Shown: positions 47,676 to 59,811, numbered from the stretch's first letter. The stretch: 64,000 bases of DNA from Poecilobothrus nobilitatus (GCA_947095535.1 OX352772.1:37467445-37531444); one strand, 5' to 3'. Numbers and translations: made by a program. Notes: generated by a model not told the origin, from the letters alone.

Positions 47676-49318
47676 TCAACTTTATTCTTTTTGAGCTGCA
47701 CTTTCTGCTTTACCTTGACATCTAATTAAATTCTAAGCTATGATGGGGTATTTATTTTTAAAACAATTTAAAGGACGAATTTACAACTCTTCTGGGCAAT
47801 TATAAATATATTTAGAGGAGCTTTGAAACAAAGTATAAACTGACTATCCATTATTTTAAGATGAAAATATAACGATTAATCAAAACAAAAAACAAAAAAT
47901 TGACTAATATAATTTTTTTGTATTTGAAAAGTAACGAAATGGTATTGTTGAGAGTGCCGTTGTGCTTTTGAGTATTTAAAACCTAAATTAGCTTTTATCC
48001 TATTGCAAAATAAAGTAAAAGATTATCTTTATATTCAATAGAAATAAAATTTTCAAAAATAAAATTTTTTAACATTTTTTAAAAATAAAAAAAGAACAAA
48101 AAAAAATTTTTTAAACATAATCAAATGCTTTTTAAATCAAATTCATTTAAATTTTATTCTTTTTGTTCACAAAAATATAAATTGCAAATCATTATGATAT
48201 TTTTGAAATCGATCATCGATCATATTTTTAAACAAAAATTTCAAAATCAATTTTTTTTAAGAGAAGTTGCATTGTGTGCAAATTTTCCAATCCTTTTTTT
48301 TTTTTTTTCCTTTTTTATTTTGCGGTATCAAAGACAAAAAAAAAACTTAAAATTAATTGGAATGTGGAATTCATTTTGCTTTCAATTTATTCAAAAAAAA
48401 AAAGAAAAAACATGAAAATAAAAAAATTAAACACCAGAATAAAAGAGCCCTTCATTAATAATGTTTTGATTCTAATAAATGGGTTAGAAAACGGGTTTTA
48501 TGATCGGTTGCCTCTTTCCAATTCCATGATCATCATTATCATCATCATCATTTTCATTGCGAAATTCTTTTATAATTCTTGGAAATAAAATTTAGTGACC
48601 AGAATCAAATTTTATTTTATTTTTAGGTTATTATCATCAACATATATTGTAAGGTGTCTTGGAACGTAACATCGAAAGAAATCGAATCTCTTAAAATGAT
48701 TTTTTCTTTTCATTTTTCAAATGGTCGATCATTAATTTTGAGAACATGTCTGGGTTATGTCAGAATGATGATGATTGACAGGTTTCGCAAAAAAACAAAA
48801 AAAAAAAAATCAAAAATTAAAGAAAAAAAAAAAATTTTTTGGGCTTTTTTTTTTTTAAGATTTTAACTAATTCCAGTTTTAAAAGTAAATTTTAGTTTAT
48901 ATTGTTTGGTATATAAAAATAAATTGTTTCAAAAAAAAAAAAATGTTTTTATGAAGATTCGGATGCTTTTTGTCTGGGTATCATAATTCTTTTGATTATT
49001 TAAAGGGCTCCCAATTTCAAAAAAAAAAAAAAATAAAAAAAAAAATAGGTGATTGTTAAAAATATTTTAGATTTTGAGGATACGTTTTTAAGGTATAAGC
49101 CTTAAGAAGAATTTAAAAATAGGAAATAATGATTTTATAAATATTTTATATATTGTATCTTAAATTTCATTAAAAAAAAAAACATTTTTTAATTCTAAAA
49201 TATTCTATTAAAAAGATTTGAAAAAATACGAATTTTTCTTTCATTAGTACAAATGTTGGTGAAAAAAAGCATTTTTGTGAGTTTTACTAACAAATACTAG
49301 AAACATTTTTTAATTTTT
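47676..49318. other. AT-rich stretch, no gene seen
   Basis: Many A and T runs. The open frames at 48125-48415, 48274-48588 and 48654-48866 overlap one another and are Lys/Phe/Ile/Asn translations of homopolymers. A (CAT)n tract lies at 48529-48552. Confidence 0.5.
48529..48552. repeat. (ATC)n microsatellite
   Basis: ATCATCATT followed by ATCATCATCATCAT. Confidence 0.85.
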
Positions 49319-49453
49319 TTATTTAGTATAACAGTTGATAGCGTTACGTTTACCTTCTTGCCATTCCAAATCGCCTTCGAAACTCTCTTTTATCAAACTC
49401 TTGCAATGTATTTGTTCGTGCCTAAATTTCAAATCATTTTTCCAATGTGACAT
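49319..49453 (-). other. Small unassigned ORF with coding-like composition
   Basis: ATG at 49453-49451, stop TAA at 49321-49319, 44 codons. The peptide contains MSHWKNDLKFRHEQIHCK and FEGDLEWQEGKRNA. It holds two Trp, three His, two Cys and many Glu/Lys/Arg residues, unlike the Phe/Ile/Lys/Asn translations typical of this window. Upstream in the same frame YYLLENLRRINKV also looks protein-like but is broken by two stops. I do not recognise the family. It may be the decayed end of a mobile-element protein or an exon. No promoter or splice site was established. Confidence 0.2.
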
Positions 49454-49564
49454 ACCACTAATCTCTTAATTGTACATTTTTCTTTAAACTTTGTTTATCC
49501 GGCGTAAATTTTCCAAAAGGTAATAAACGAAGTTTGAAATATTGTGACTTGTATCAAAATTTAT

Positions 49565-49935
49565 AAATTTTGTTAGAATTTTATATTCTATCTTCATATA
49601 ACGGTAAATAAAAATTGTAAAAAAGTTTGATTTATAAATCTAGAAAAATGTCTTGTCGTTTTTAGATTCAAAATAATGTAAAGCAGAACTTGTAATATAT
49701 ATAATTGAAAATAGGGTCTTTTCAAACTTTAAAAGGATGTAACTCCATAATAGGAAGTGCTACATAATTTAGTGATTCCAGAAAATTAATTTTTTTAAAA
49801 GACTTTTTCTTTATTAAAAGTTTTTTGTTCTAGCTTGAACGATATAAAAGTTTTTTAAATTGGCTGATAGACAGACGGACAGACGGACAAAGAAAAACTA
49901 ATAAACAAATACAATTTTCTTTTTTAAAAATCAAG
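49565..49935 (-). repeat. CACATTT-family repeat, 5'-half fragment
   Basis: On the minus strand, TTTTTTAAAAAAGAAAATTG begins the block near 49930, followed by TATTAGTTTTTC, TTTGTCCGTCTGTCCGTCTG, a degenerate CACCGTT block, and GTTACATCC/CTATTTTCAATTATATATATTAC equivalents of the modules. It ends with ACCGTTATATGAAG near 49597. No 3' end is present. Confidence 0.65.
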
Positions 49936-51064
49936 TTATTGCTAATAGAAAAATCATATATTTTAATGCTCACTTACTAAGTAGCTACATAATTATATTA
50001 TTTTTATGTAACAATATGGAAAATAATTTTTTTAACAAAATTTCAGTTAACCACATGGTCATATTTAGATAATTATCTCGAAAACGATAAAAGATAAGAG
50101 ACAAATGTATGAACTAAAATTGAAGCTGAGGAATAGGTGAAGAAAAATTACAGTTATTTTATAAAAACAGTGTAAAATATAAATATTTTTCGTATTTAAA
50201 ACTTTGTAACTCTTCAACTATGAAAGATACATAAAAGTGTGACAGCCCATAACTTCAGTTAGCTACCGACACTTTGACGTTAGCTAAACGAACTTTTTAT
50301 GTTATAAAGGGGCTAAGATGTTGTTATTTCTTTAAAAAGTTAACGAAATTAATTGAAGGGCGTTATTTGGGAAACCCTCCCTCCAGAACAATTTTTTGTT
50401 TCTTATGAACTTCTCTATCACCTCCGTTCTTCTTGGCCTTTGACACTGAGTGTATAAAATTGTACAAAAGTTTAAAATAAGTGTTAAAATTCTTGTGTTT
50501 TTCTTGGAATTTTGATTGTTAAATTGATTGAATTTTAAGACCCCGCCAGATTAAGTTTTTTATAATTTTGGAGCCATATGTTATAATATCTATAAAAATT
50601 AAGATCTAAGGGGCAACGTAATCTCAGTCTTCAATTGCTGTATTACTCTTAAAAAGAAAAATTAATTGAAAAACAAAACAAAACATGCTTCGTGCTTAAA
50701 AAAAATAATTAAAATAAATATAATAAAAAATAAATAATAAAAATATTAAAATATTTTGTACAATTACTTTTGTAATTGCAATTTTGGATTTGTTCACAAG
50801 TAGACTTTGGATTTGTTCACAAGTAGTTTTGAAAGGAAATGGTTAAAGCAAGTATTTTTTATTATGAAATAAATTTCACTTCTCACAAAATATTATAAAA
50901 GATAACTTAAAATTTTAAACATTTTAGATGAGCCATAGATAATCCATAAAAGACAAGGATCCAATCATTAAAATATAAAAATATTGATAAATTATTTATA
51001 TTATATTCTAAAAATAACTTTAGATTGTTTTTATTTTTATTTTGTTATTTTAATAAATTTTTTT
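49936..51064. other. AT-rich stretch, no gene seen
   Basis: Holds a 23-bp tandem duplication (TTTGGATTTGTTCACAAGTA at 50783 and 50806). A less AT-rich patch near 50340-50460 (with CCCTCCCTCC and CTTCTTGGCC) has no recognised domain. Confidence 0.5.
50783..50828. repeat. 23-bp tandem duplication
   Basis: TTTGGATTTGTTCACAAGTA plus GAC, repeated once with no mismatch over the first 22 bp. Confidence 0.9.
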
Positions 51065-51595
51065 TGCTATATTTAAGGTATTGTCAAAAAAAATTAATTT
51101 TGAAAAAATGTCCTTAATAGTTTTACTTTGCCCTTCAGTCTGTTCACAAAACTATCACATCATTTAAGATGTGTGAGGCCTCATAAAAACCACAACTTAG
51201 CAAAAACGTTATTTTCAAATGTTTATATCTCATGAGCTGCTTAATATTTTTGCTAAAAATATTTCGAAGTTTTTCGGAATTAACTGATTGAAATTAGCTA
51301 GTATTCAGTGCGAAATGCGAAAAGTTCGAAAACACTCTTTTTTCCGAATAGTTTCTCCGAATTTTAAAAATTTGAGGAAATGCAAAATCGTTGAGAATAA
51401 TTTGAGGTATTTTGTATTTCTTCCTATTTAAGATCTGTAAGTAGTAGTCTAAAGTTGAGAATAAAAAATAATACCAATAAAAAAAATTATAAATATTAAT
51501 GTAAAAGTAGAGTCACAATATTCTAAAATGTTTTTTGTGTCATTTTGGAAATGTGCGCATTTAAAAACCTTTAGTTTCAATGTATTGTTTTGTTT
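51065..51595 (+). repeat. CACATTT-family repeat, internally deleted copy
   Basis: The left part resembles the family tip (TTTTGAAAAAATGTCCTTAATAG), followed by TTTACTTTGCCCTTCAGTCTG and the ACTATCACATCATTTAAGATG block. The right end TTTTGGAAATGTGCGCATTT and TTTCAATGTATTGTTTTGTTT matches the family's 3' terminus. Most of the middle modules are missing or highly diverged. It shows that 5' and 3' ends can remain linked in deletion derivatives. Confidence 0.7.
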
Positions 51596-52628
51596 ATCTT
51601 TTGTTGGCTTTGCCCAGTAACAATAATTATAAATTTTGTTTTGATATCTGTTTTGTTATGTTTTTATTTTTATTTTTCTACTACATAATTATACCATTAG
51701 AGGGCTTTGACTTTCATTATCAAGATTGCGCCCTAGATTTTGTTTTTGGTTGTTATTTTTTTTTTTTTGTAAATTATTATTGTTGAGACAAAAATTAACA
51801 TAAAATTTGTGACTTTTTATTAAATTTTGTTATTTTTTTTCTGTATTTTTTTGTGTTTTTTGACACAATAAAATTCTGTCCTGATTATTCACGTCTTCAA
51901 TCCTAAATTTTTGTTTATTTTTTTATTACTTCACAAATCTAAGAAAAATTTTCTTATTCATTTATACAGAATTTCCTGATTTTTTATACAAAGTTTAGTT
52001 TTTTTTATTTTTTTTGGGGCTTTGAAAGAATTAGAAATAAAAAAATTTTATTTTGTATGAAATATTTGTATTCTTTCTTTTTTTTTCTTTATAATTTTTT
52101 TAATAGCTCATAAAAAAATTTTATTTCGCGATATATTTGTCTTGTTAGATTTACTATTATAGTGAGTACGTGATTAGATGATCAAATAATATAGTGAAGA
52201 TCAATAACGTTTTTGTCATATACTAGAATATAGTATAATACAAAATATTATTATTCGAGCATATCTGAAGATATTTTAAAAATTTTGAAACAGTATTGAA
52301 CAAAATGAATGAAATTTGTAAATTTTTTTTAAATCAAATAAAGTAAAAATGTTCTTCTGTTTCAATTCTTTTTGTTTTTCTGTTGTCAGTTGATTATGCA
52401 TATACGAGGACTATAATACCAAGAGGTGTCTTTTTTTCTTCTTTTAGATTACGGGTATAGGCTGATATATTCTTCGCAGTTTTAGAATTTGGGAATTAGA
52501 TTACCAATTGCCATAATATTGGTCCAATTGTTAATATTTCTTAACCAGAAAAATTTCTTTCTAATAACAGTGCCCCTTAAAGATTTCCAATAGTAGCGCC
52601 TCTTTACGACCTCTTTTTTTATTTTTAA
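51596..52628. other. AT-rich stretch, no gene seen
   Basis: Mostly T-rich. The open frame at 51580-51786 is Phe/Tyr/Leu-rich. The minus-strand frame at 52482-52748 runs into the SINE that follows and is not a gene. Confidence 0.5.
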
Positions 52629-52806
52629 TTGCATTTCTCTGCCACATAAATGTGGACAAGAAATTTCACAGTCTTTCCTGTTAAGGCGTGGTTGTAAATG
52701 TTGTAAGGGGAAATAACTCTTACGACCTGCGTGGTATTCGAACCCCACACTCCCTCGGTGTTTACAGCGTATTTTATACGTTCTTACCCATTATTCCACC
52801 GAGGTC
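52629..52806 (-). mobile_element. tRNA-like SINE, copy 4
   Basis: On the minus strand it begins GACCTCGGTGGAATAATGGG at 52806, with the TAAGAACG...TACGCT arm and CACCGAGG, which is complementary to the 5' CCTCGGTG. The B-box-like GGTTCGAATACC follows, then the GTCGTAAG...CTTACAAC hairpin. The 3' end is CCACATTTATGTGGCAGAGA near 52640. Near full length; the A-box region is mutated (TGGAATAATGG). No clear target duplication. Confidence 0.88.
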
Positions 52807-53924
52807 TCATTTTCGATCCTATTTTAGGCATTTAATTGTAATATGTTGGGCTTAGAATTTCGCATTATAACCAATTAGAATTTTCAATCATTGTTTTTTG
52901 TACTAAACTTTAAGTTAGAACGGTTACAAATGCCATAGATTAAATACTAAAAAGATATGTCATAGCTAGTCGGTAATCGTTTATTGGTGAAAATAGCTAG
53001 AATTTTTTAATGAGATTTATGTATCATACTTAAAATCTAAGATATAAAAGTTTTTTTTTTCCGTATTATAAATTATGCATGTAAAGGGTCAAATTGCATT
53101 TTAATTAAATTAGTGCAATTAAAAATGCAAATAAGTTGTGAAGGCTTTAAAAGTGAATTTGATATTTCTACGATTTGGATTTGGATTTGGATTATATTCA
53201 AAAAAGGAAAAGAATGCGATATATGCAAATAAACAGATAAATATATTGGTTGGTACATTATATTTTGTCCACCACTGTACTTAAGTCTTTTATATTAATT
53301 TACCTAACCAAGTTAAATATGTTCTCTGTTTACACTGTTAATTAGCGTATTATTGTGATTTTTAAGATTTTATTTTATAAAAAAAAAATATATTTTTTTT
53401 TTTTGAATTTCAGAGAAGGACGGAGCAAAAATGTATAAATTCACAATCGAAATGTGTTAGTATTTAGAAGAAGAAAAGAGAGAAAAAAACAATTGCTATC
53501 TGACCATATGATAATTAAAACTAGAACTGTATGACTGCTGAACTGATATTTTACGTGTTAGTATGTATTTAAGGCATTTCATTTTATGTTGTAATGAAAA
53601 GAAGATAATATTTAAAATGCTAATCTTTAAAAATTATGAAATATTTAAAAAAAATTTCACATTTTAGTTCTTATTTAGTTAAGGTATTTTTTTAAGGTTA
53701 TTTAAGGGTTTTAAGTGTTGCATAATAATTATTGTTTTATTTTGTGTTTTTTTTTATACAAAATGATATTTTTATTAGGTATATTAACAATTAACTAGCA
53801 ATTGAGAAAAATTAAGCAGCACATTTGATTGAATGCTTTTTATTGTAAAAAATTTTATTAATTGTTTCAGAGGCTTTTTAAAAAATTTGTTTGTTTTAAA
53901 ATGCATTCCTCCCTGTAGGGAATT
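52807..53924. other. AT-rich stretch, no gene seen
   Basis: A GGATTT tandem tract lies at 53172-53193. Otherwise AT-rich sequence with no recognised feature. The minus-strand frame at 53073-53258 has no motif. Confidence 0.5.
53172..53193. repeat. (GGATTT)n short tandem repeat
   Basis: Three and a half GGATTT units inside an AT-rich spacer. Too short and isolated to be telomeric. Confidence 0.8.
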
Positions 53925-54315
53925 AGCAAAAAATTGCCAGGGATATCAAAAGTGACAGGAAAAATTTGCATATTAGTATCACTCGGTCTATCAGTTAGTC
54001 TGCCCATCTGTTTGTCGGTTTATCCGCTCGCACACCTGTCTGTCCGACAGTTTACAAAATTTATTTTCGTTTATGATGAAGCAATGAAAATTTAAGCTTG
54101 TTTAGAAATTATTGATTTTGCAGAAGAGCGTTTTTAGGTAACCCCTGTTGTATCGGAGTTATAGACCTCAAAGTTGGAATTCTAATATTTGAAGAAGCTC
54201 CATTTTCAAATGTTTATATCTCAAGTTCTGCTGAATATTTTTTGAATCTAAAAAAAATCAAATGACCGGAGATATTTTAAACTTCATAATAGGATAAAAA
54301 TTAGGTTACTATAAT

Positions 54316-54893
54316 GTTAGGTAGTCGTAATCCTGCACGCCAAAAACAACCTGCGACAAAATCTTGCTTTTTTTTTTATCTTGCATTACAACATCTATCT
54401 TTCTAAAATCTTGCATTAGAAAATCTTTGACGAACAAAATCTTGCAAAATATTTTTAAAAGAATAGATTGTGTCTTTGTCTTTAAAGTATGTATAAACAA
54501 ATAGTTAAGGAGAATTTTAGAGTTGGATTCAAAAGCAGGATTAATACGCTTTTTACAGAATATTAATATAAATGTATATGTGAGATTTTGAATTAGGAGG
54601 GATTTTAGAATTGGATTCAAAAGCAGGATTATACGCTTTTTCCAGATCAGAATTGTTATATATATATATGTATATGTGAGATTCTCAGTTAGGAGGGATT
54701 TTAGAGTTGGATTCAGAAGCAGGTTTGCTGCTTTTTCCAGAATAGTTATGTATAAGAATATGTGACATTCTGAATTACATGCAAGATTTTGTCCTAGTAG
54801 ATTTTGGAAAAAAAATTTTGTTTTAAAAGATTTTCGAAAGCAAAAATATTTTGTCGCATTAGATTTTGACGTACAAGATAATGTAACAAACCC
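54316..54893. mobile_element. Mutator-like MITE with 9-bp target duplication
   Basis: A 578-bp insertion is flanked by TACTATAAT at 54307-54315 and 54894-54902. Its ends form imperfect long inverted repeats. The left end has CGTAATCCTGCACGCC and later CTGCGACAAAATCTTGC. The reverse-complemented right end has CATTATCTTGTACGTC and TGCGACAAAATATTTTTGC. A 9-bp duplication with long, ragged TIRs is characteristic of Mutator-like (MULE) non-autonomous elements. The interior carries three tandem units of about 89-96 bp (TTTTAGAGTTGGATTC..., starting 54512, 54601 and 54697). The 204-codon minus-strand frame at 54309-54923 spans the whole insertion and both duplications, so it is a by-product and not a transposase. 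Superfamily assignment is inferred from structure only. Confidence 0.8.
54512..54790. repeat. Tandem repeat of about 90 bp inside the MITE
   Basis: Three units begin GA(A)TTTTAGA-TTGGATTC at 54512, 54601 and 54697 (spacings 89 and 96 bp). Each contains an AGCAGG...GCTTTTTCCAGA-like segment and ends TATATGTGAGATTC-like, GTTAGGAGG. A related fragment lies at 59637-59685. Confidence 0.88.
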
Positions 54894-55430
54894 TACTATA
54901 ATAACACTTTTTAAGAAATTCAAATTGAAATTGAAATTTTTTAAAAATTTAGTATTTAAAATTTCCTTTACGGGAAATCCGAATTTTGAAAAATTTTGGT
55001 TTTTTTCGTATCAGCTGTAAATTCGTTTTTCCGTTCATTCTTGAAATTATAAGAGGGAAAAGGGTTTTCAGAATAAGTATAACCTTCCTCAAAAAAATTA
55101 TATTTTACTTCTCCGTGTTTAAGAACTATTAAAGGTACAAATTGAAAATGTTTTATTTTTAGATACTTGTAACTAATTTGACTTCTGCTCAAAATTTATT
55201 TAAAATAAAAAACAAATATTAAAGAATTATATTTTAACATGTGTTAACGGTTTTTCTGAATTATGTTGGGGGTATAAAACCGAAAAAAGTATCTCTTTAT
55301 TTTTCACAACTTTTCTTACCTAAAATCTTCTAACAAAAAAAAAAAAAATTTGGTAAAAAAATATCCCCTTACAAAACAGTTTCTACTGTCTTTTCGAAAA
55401 AGTGAGCGTTTGATTTTATATAGTGTTTCG

Positions 55431-56443
55431 TTAAATTTTCCTTTTTTGAACTAAGAGTATTTTTTTTCTCGAATAACAATATTGTAGGTCTTTAATTTAA
55501 TTGCAGGCAAATATTTTTTAGGGGCTTTTTTCTTCTTATTTTATGTAAAAATCTAAAATTTTTCTTTGCTGGCTAACATTTTCAATCCGAGTATCGAGAT
55601 TTTGTAAAATCTTGTTTTGAAGTACCAAAAATTGAAGCGACAAAGTTAATTCATGTCATGTCTCGGCATCCTTTAGTTTTTTATTTTTTTAAGTTATTAC
55701 TCAAGTCTATTATGACTTTTTTTGAATTAGGGAAAACAAAAACAAGCTATTTTTTTCTATAAACACAAAATTTGAACTCAATCAATTAACATTTCATAAT
55801 ATAAACCAAATAATCACATCATTTAACATTTCTAATCTATGTCCATATTCGAATGATAACCCTTCATTGCTTTAGATTTTTAACATTGTTTAACATATCT
55901 AGACAAGTGGTTTGATTCAGTTTGATTCAGTATTGAGTAGATATAATTATTATAATAAGCCCTAGATACATTTTAGTTTCAAAGACTAACAAATGTACAA
56001 AATTTCTTCTTAATAGTACGAAAATAATTTTAATATAATCTTCTTTTGCACATTCTAATCACGTTTCCATTAACAAATTTATTATTGTTTGAATTTTATT
56101 GTTGTAAAAGGTACCTTGATTTTTTCCAAAATGGCAGCCCAATCAAAAACAAAAAAAAAACACATTCTTTTCCATATCAAGAAATGCTAATAAAAATAAT
56201 TCTTAAAAAAAAAACAAAATTTATTTTAAAAAAAAAATTCTAAATAAAATTAAAATAATTTAATAATATTTATATTTATATATATAAAAGATACATATGG
56301 ATTTTGTATCTAATTGAAAAACAGTTACGATTTGGGTCGCGACAATACATTTGCAAACATCACCATTTAAAAAAAAAAGAAAATCAAGAACACAATAAAA
56401 ATAAAAAAATATCACAAGTTTATTATAACACCAATCTAATATA

Positions 56444-56476
<33 letters not shown>

Positions 56477-57473
56477 AAAAAAAAAATAAAAAATGTGCCT
56501 ATATTTGAACTTTTAAGTGCTAATAGATATTACTCATGCCAAAACGAAACATTTTTTATAAAGAGTCATTATGTAAATTCCAAATGACACTTTGACAGAG
56601 TGTTCATATTGTTAAGTATATTTAAAACTAAAACATAGATTTTAAGTCAAATTGAAGGCTTTCGATTTAGCTAATAATAACATTTTTGATACTGACTAAA
56701 GTAATACTAGAAAATTGAGGATTTAATTAGCTGCTGAGTCATCTGTTGATGATATTATAAAACGTGGTTACGAAAAAAAAACAGTATTCAATTATGTGAT
56801 AAAATGAAAGTATTTAGTACTTAGTTTAGTAAAAAAAATTAGATTTACTTCGAATAAATAAAAGCCTAAACTAATTTAAATGGCAAAATACTTTAACTGG
56901 TAACATATTTTATTACTGTTCGAAGACCCATGTTTTAAAATGTGTATTTTTCAGATTGCTCTAAAATATTATGAACTTATAAAATATTTTATAAGGTAAA
57001 CATGATGCACTTAAGGTCAAATCTTTTCATATGCATCGCTCTGGCGAATAGTTAATTTTATCATTTACAATCCATCGTTATTTCCATATAAAATTCCAGT
57101 CATAAAAGTCCAGTCATAAAAGTCCAGTCCAGTCCAGTCATCTCATATAAAATTTTCCTTAAGACTTTCCTCTTAAACTTTCTAAATGTTTTTGGTCTAT
57201 GTTTGTCAATGTCTATTTTTTCTGTTATATAATTCTGCAATATTTTTATTTTTTAAACATTTTTTCATAATCCACCTTTTAATTTGGTAGATATGTATAT
57301 GTATAAAGTTAATTAACATTTTATTCTATAACTATTTTTATCAGATCATCAATAGCATTCTTATATTTATTCTAACCTAACAAAATGCTTGGTTCTTGTC
57401 TTGACTAATATTTTTTTTAATGTTTTAATATAGTTAAAGCGTTTAAACTTTACACTGATATTTTTTTAAAGTT
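55431..57473. other. AT-rich stretch, no gene seen
   Basis: A long A run lies near 56446-56475. The open frame at 56046-56243 is Lys/Ile/Leu-rich. A short tandem AGTCC repeat occurs at 57095-57140. No gene was recognised. Confidence 0.5.
57095..57140. repeat. CCAGTCATAAAAGT / AGTCC short tandem repeat
   Basis: CCAGTCATAAAAGT occurs twice in tandem, followed by three CCAGT units. A replication-slippage tract. Confidence 0.85.
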
Positions 57474-57560
57474 CCATACACTCATAAAGGACTCGTCCTC
57501 ATTTTTACTACCACTTCCTCTCTACGATGATTCCCACTTACCCTCGCAAAAAAAAAAAAA
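57474..57560 (+). repeat. Possible 3' end of a second SINE-like family
   Basis: ACACTCATAAAGGACTCGTC, then a CATTTTTACT block, then ATGATTCCCACTTACCCTCGC and an A-tail. It aligns loosely with 61765-61852 and less well with 20985-21044. A shared body followed by an A-tail suggests retroposition. No Pol III box or target duplication was established. Confidence 0.3.
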
Positions 57561-59432
57561 AGAAGAAGATAACTTAATAATTTATGTCGAAAATATCTTT
57601 AAAATATATTTTAAGAAATGAAGTTTGTTCTCAGTGTGCCATTCAAAAAACAACGCACTGTCTTAAAAGATAGATATATGGGGGGTTAAAAATCAGAATA
57701 CATATTTTATCCTTAATAGCATTATTTTAAAGGAAATTAATTAAAATATTCTATACTGCGAACACCCTTTAATGACAATTTAAAATAACTAAATAATTGT
57801 TACATTATAACGCAATTAAACTAAATCCAACAGAACCTTTGAATAAAGTTCATTTTTCTTGAAAAAAATGTCTTACATTACCATTTGTTATGTTGGTATC
57901 AAAAGCCACTGTTAATTTTTATTCTTTCATTAAATTTTTTTTTTTTACTATTCATAGATTTGTCATTGTTTCACCTGGTTTATCTGTCACTTGTATCTTA
58001 AGTATTCATACATTGTACCCATCATTATAGGTAGAGCAACAAAATCAAAATACGAAAAATAAACATCGAAATAACAAAAAAAAAAAAAAAGAAAAACAAC
58101 AAATCAACAAATATTATAAAAATTTGAACCGGTAAACCAAAAGCGAAAATAAAATACAAAAAAAAAAAAAAATTCGAGGACGTTACAAAATTGAAAAGAA
58201 AAACAAAAAAAAAAAAAAATACGCACGAAACAGTTTTGTTTTGTTAAGTTATTATCGCGCTTCTTTTTTTTTTTTTTTTCTTATTTTCCATCTCATTTAT
58301 ATATTTTTCTATCTCTTACTTTCTCGCATTCTATCATTATTTATTTCATTTTTATTATTTTTCTTTTTACCATACATACTGAATTCACTTAATGGGTACA
58401 CTTACACCCTAAAATATTACTATTTTTGTTTAGATTTATTTTATTTTGACCATATAATATAAATAGATAAAGAGAAAAAAAAAAAAATTAATAAATAAAT
58501 GTATCTTATAGATACATTTACAACAACTAGATAAAATATGGTGATGGATACGGTTGTAAATTTTTATTTTTTTTTTATTTTATTTCTTTTTGTTACGTTT
58601 TGATATTTTGTTAGTTGTTTTATTTAAAAAAAAAAAATATTTTTTAATGGCTTGGCTAGTAAGTTTGTACTGTGTATATTCCAGTATGTATAAATTATGT
58701 GTCAATTGGGTACTATGACTCTGAGACTGTAACTCTTCATATGAAATTTTACTTTATACATATAAGTTTTATGCAAATAAGTTAAATTTATTTTAAAATG
58801 TAGTATGAATTTATAAATATGTACGTATGGTATGTATGTAAAATTGTAATATATGGATTATATATGTTTTTTTATGTAACCTTTATTGACATTTTTTATA
58901 AAAAGAGAAAAAAAAAAGAGCAAAAAAAAAATGTTTTAGGTTAACCAACAATTAAATGGTAATGAAATGACAATTTAGTTTTAATTTTTTTTTTTTTGTT
59001 TTGTTTATTGTTGGTGTAAATTTATAAATTTGTAATGACATTTAAAATGTAAGAATTAATTATATTATTAGACATTTTAAAAACGTAAAAAGACAGAATT
59101 TGGAATATATTCAATCCAATTTTTTTTTTCTTTTTACAATTCATATAAAACATAATTGTAATGTTTTGACTCTTTTTGTTTTGACACCGTTATATTAATC
59201 TAAGTTAAATGTTTGTATGATTATTGTTGAAGTTCTAATGTTCTATATTTAATGTGTCATTATTATAAAAAAAAAAAAAAATACATATGTATATTGATTT
59301 TAAAATATATTTTTTCCACCTATTATTAAATAAATAGTTTTGTTTTTATACAATATTTTGCAGTTTTTAGGCGTTATTTAATTTACAAAATGCTAAAAAT
59401 AAAGAAAATCTAGAGATATTTAATTGGTTGCC
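57561..59432. other. AT-rich stretch, no gene seen
   Basis: Dense A and T runs around 58070-58290 and 58480-58640. The open frame at 58241-58462 is a Phe/Leu-rich translation of T tracts. Confidence 0.5.
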
Positions 59433-59460
59433 TGAAATAAAGCCAATTGACTTTATTTCA
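59433..59460. other. Perfect 10-bp-stem hairpin
   Basis: TGAAATAAAG (59433-59442) and CTTTATTTCA (59451-59460) pair perfectly around CCAATTGA. Related TTTATTTCAAA and AATAAAGTCAATTTG segments follow within 120 bp, suggesting a small decayed foldback sequence. Confidence 0.7.
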
Positions 59461-59636
59461 TTGTCATACTTGAAATAAAACCAAAAAGTGAATTTTTAAA
59501 TTTTGGTCTTATTTCAAAATGAAAAATTGGAATAAAGTCAATTTGATTTTATTTCAAATTGCAAATTTTTTTTAATGTGCAAATAATTGAATTGTTATTT
59601 TTCAGAAATTTTGTGAAAAGTAAATTTGTTATTTGG

Positions 59637-59685
59637 TTGTATTCAAAAGCAGAATTATACGCATTTTCCAGAATATTTATTACGT
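59637..59685. repeat. Fragment related to the MITE internal repeat
   Basis: GTATTCAAAAGCAGAATTAT followed by ACGCATTTTCCAGAATA matches the internal units of the 54.3 kb MITE (GGATTCAAAAGCAGGATTAT, ACGCTTTTTCCAGA). Confidence 0.6.
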
Positions 59686-59811
59686 TGCATTAATTTTATA
59701 AAAACAGAAAATCTATACTTAGAACTGTTTAGAAAACATTTTTTTGAAGTTTATTTTTTGACATTTATCTGTTGACGGTTTTATATATAAAAAATTCTTT
59801 GTTTATACCCC

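Larger units (their letters stand above)
53925..55430 (+). repeat. CACATTT-family repeat, diverged copy interrupted by a MITE
   Basis: After a decayed tip (AAATTTGCATATTAGTATCACT at 53966), the TCCG-type run is replaced by CTGTCTGTCCG. The AGTTTACAAAATTTA block, modules with GTATCGGAGTTATAGACC and CATTTTCAAATGTTTATATC, and then (after the inserted MITE) TTTAGTATTTAAAATTTCC, CAGAATAAGTATAACCTTCCTC and TAGATACTTGTAACT follow in family order. The region ends near GTGAGCGTTTGA at 55405. It is one of the more diverged copies and was already present when the MITE inserted. The frame at 54968-55192 on the minus strand is incidental. Confidence 0.75.

Noticed and set aside
53172..53193. Telomere-like repeat
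   Set aside because: Only three and a half GGATTT units, isolated in AT-rich DNA.
54309..54923. 204-codon minus-strand open frame, the longest in the window
   Set aside because: It covers the MITE, both 9-bp target duplications and flanking repeat. Its internal peptide repeats mirror the 90-bp DNA units and no domain is visible.
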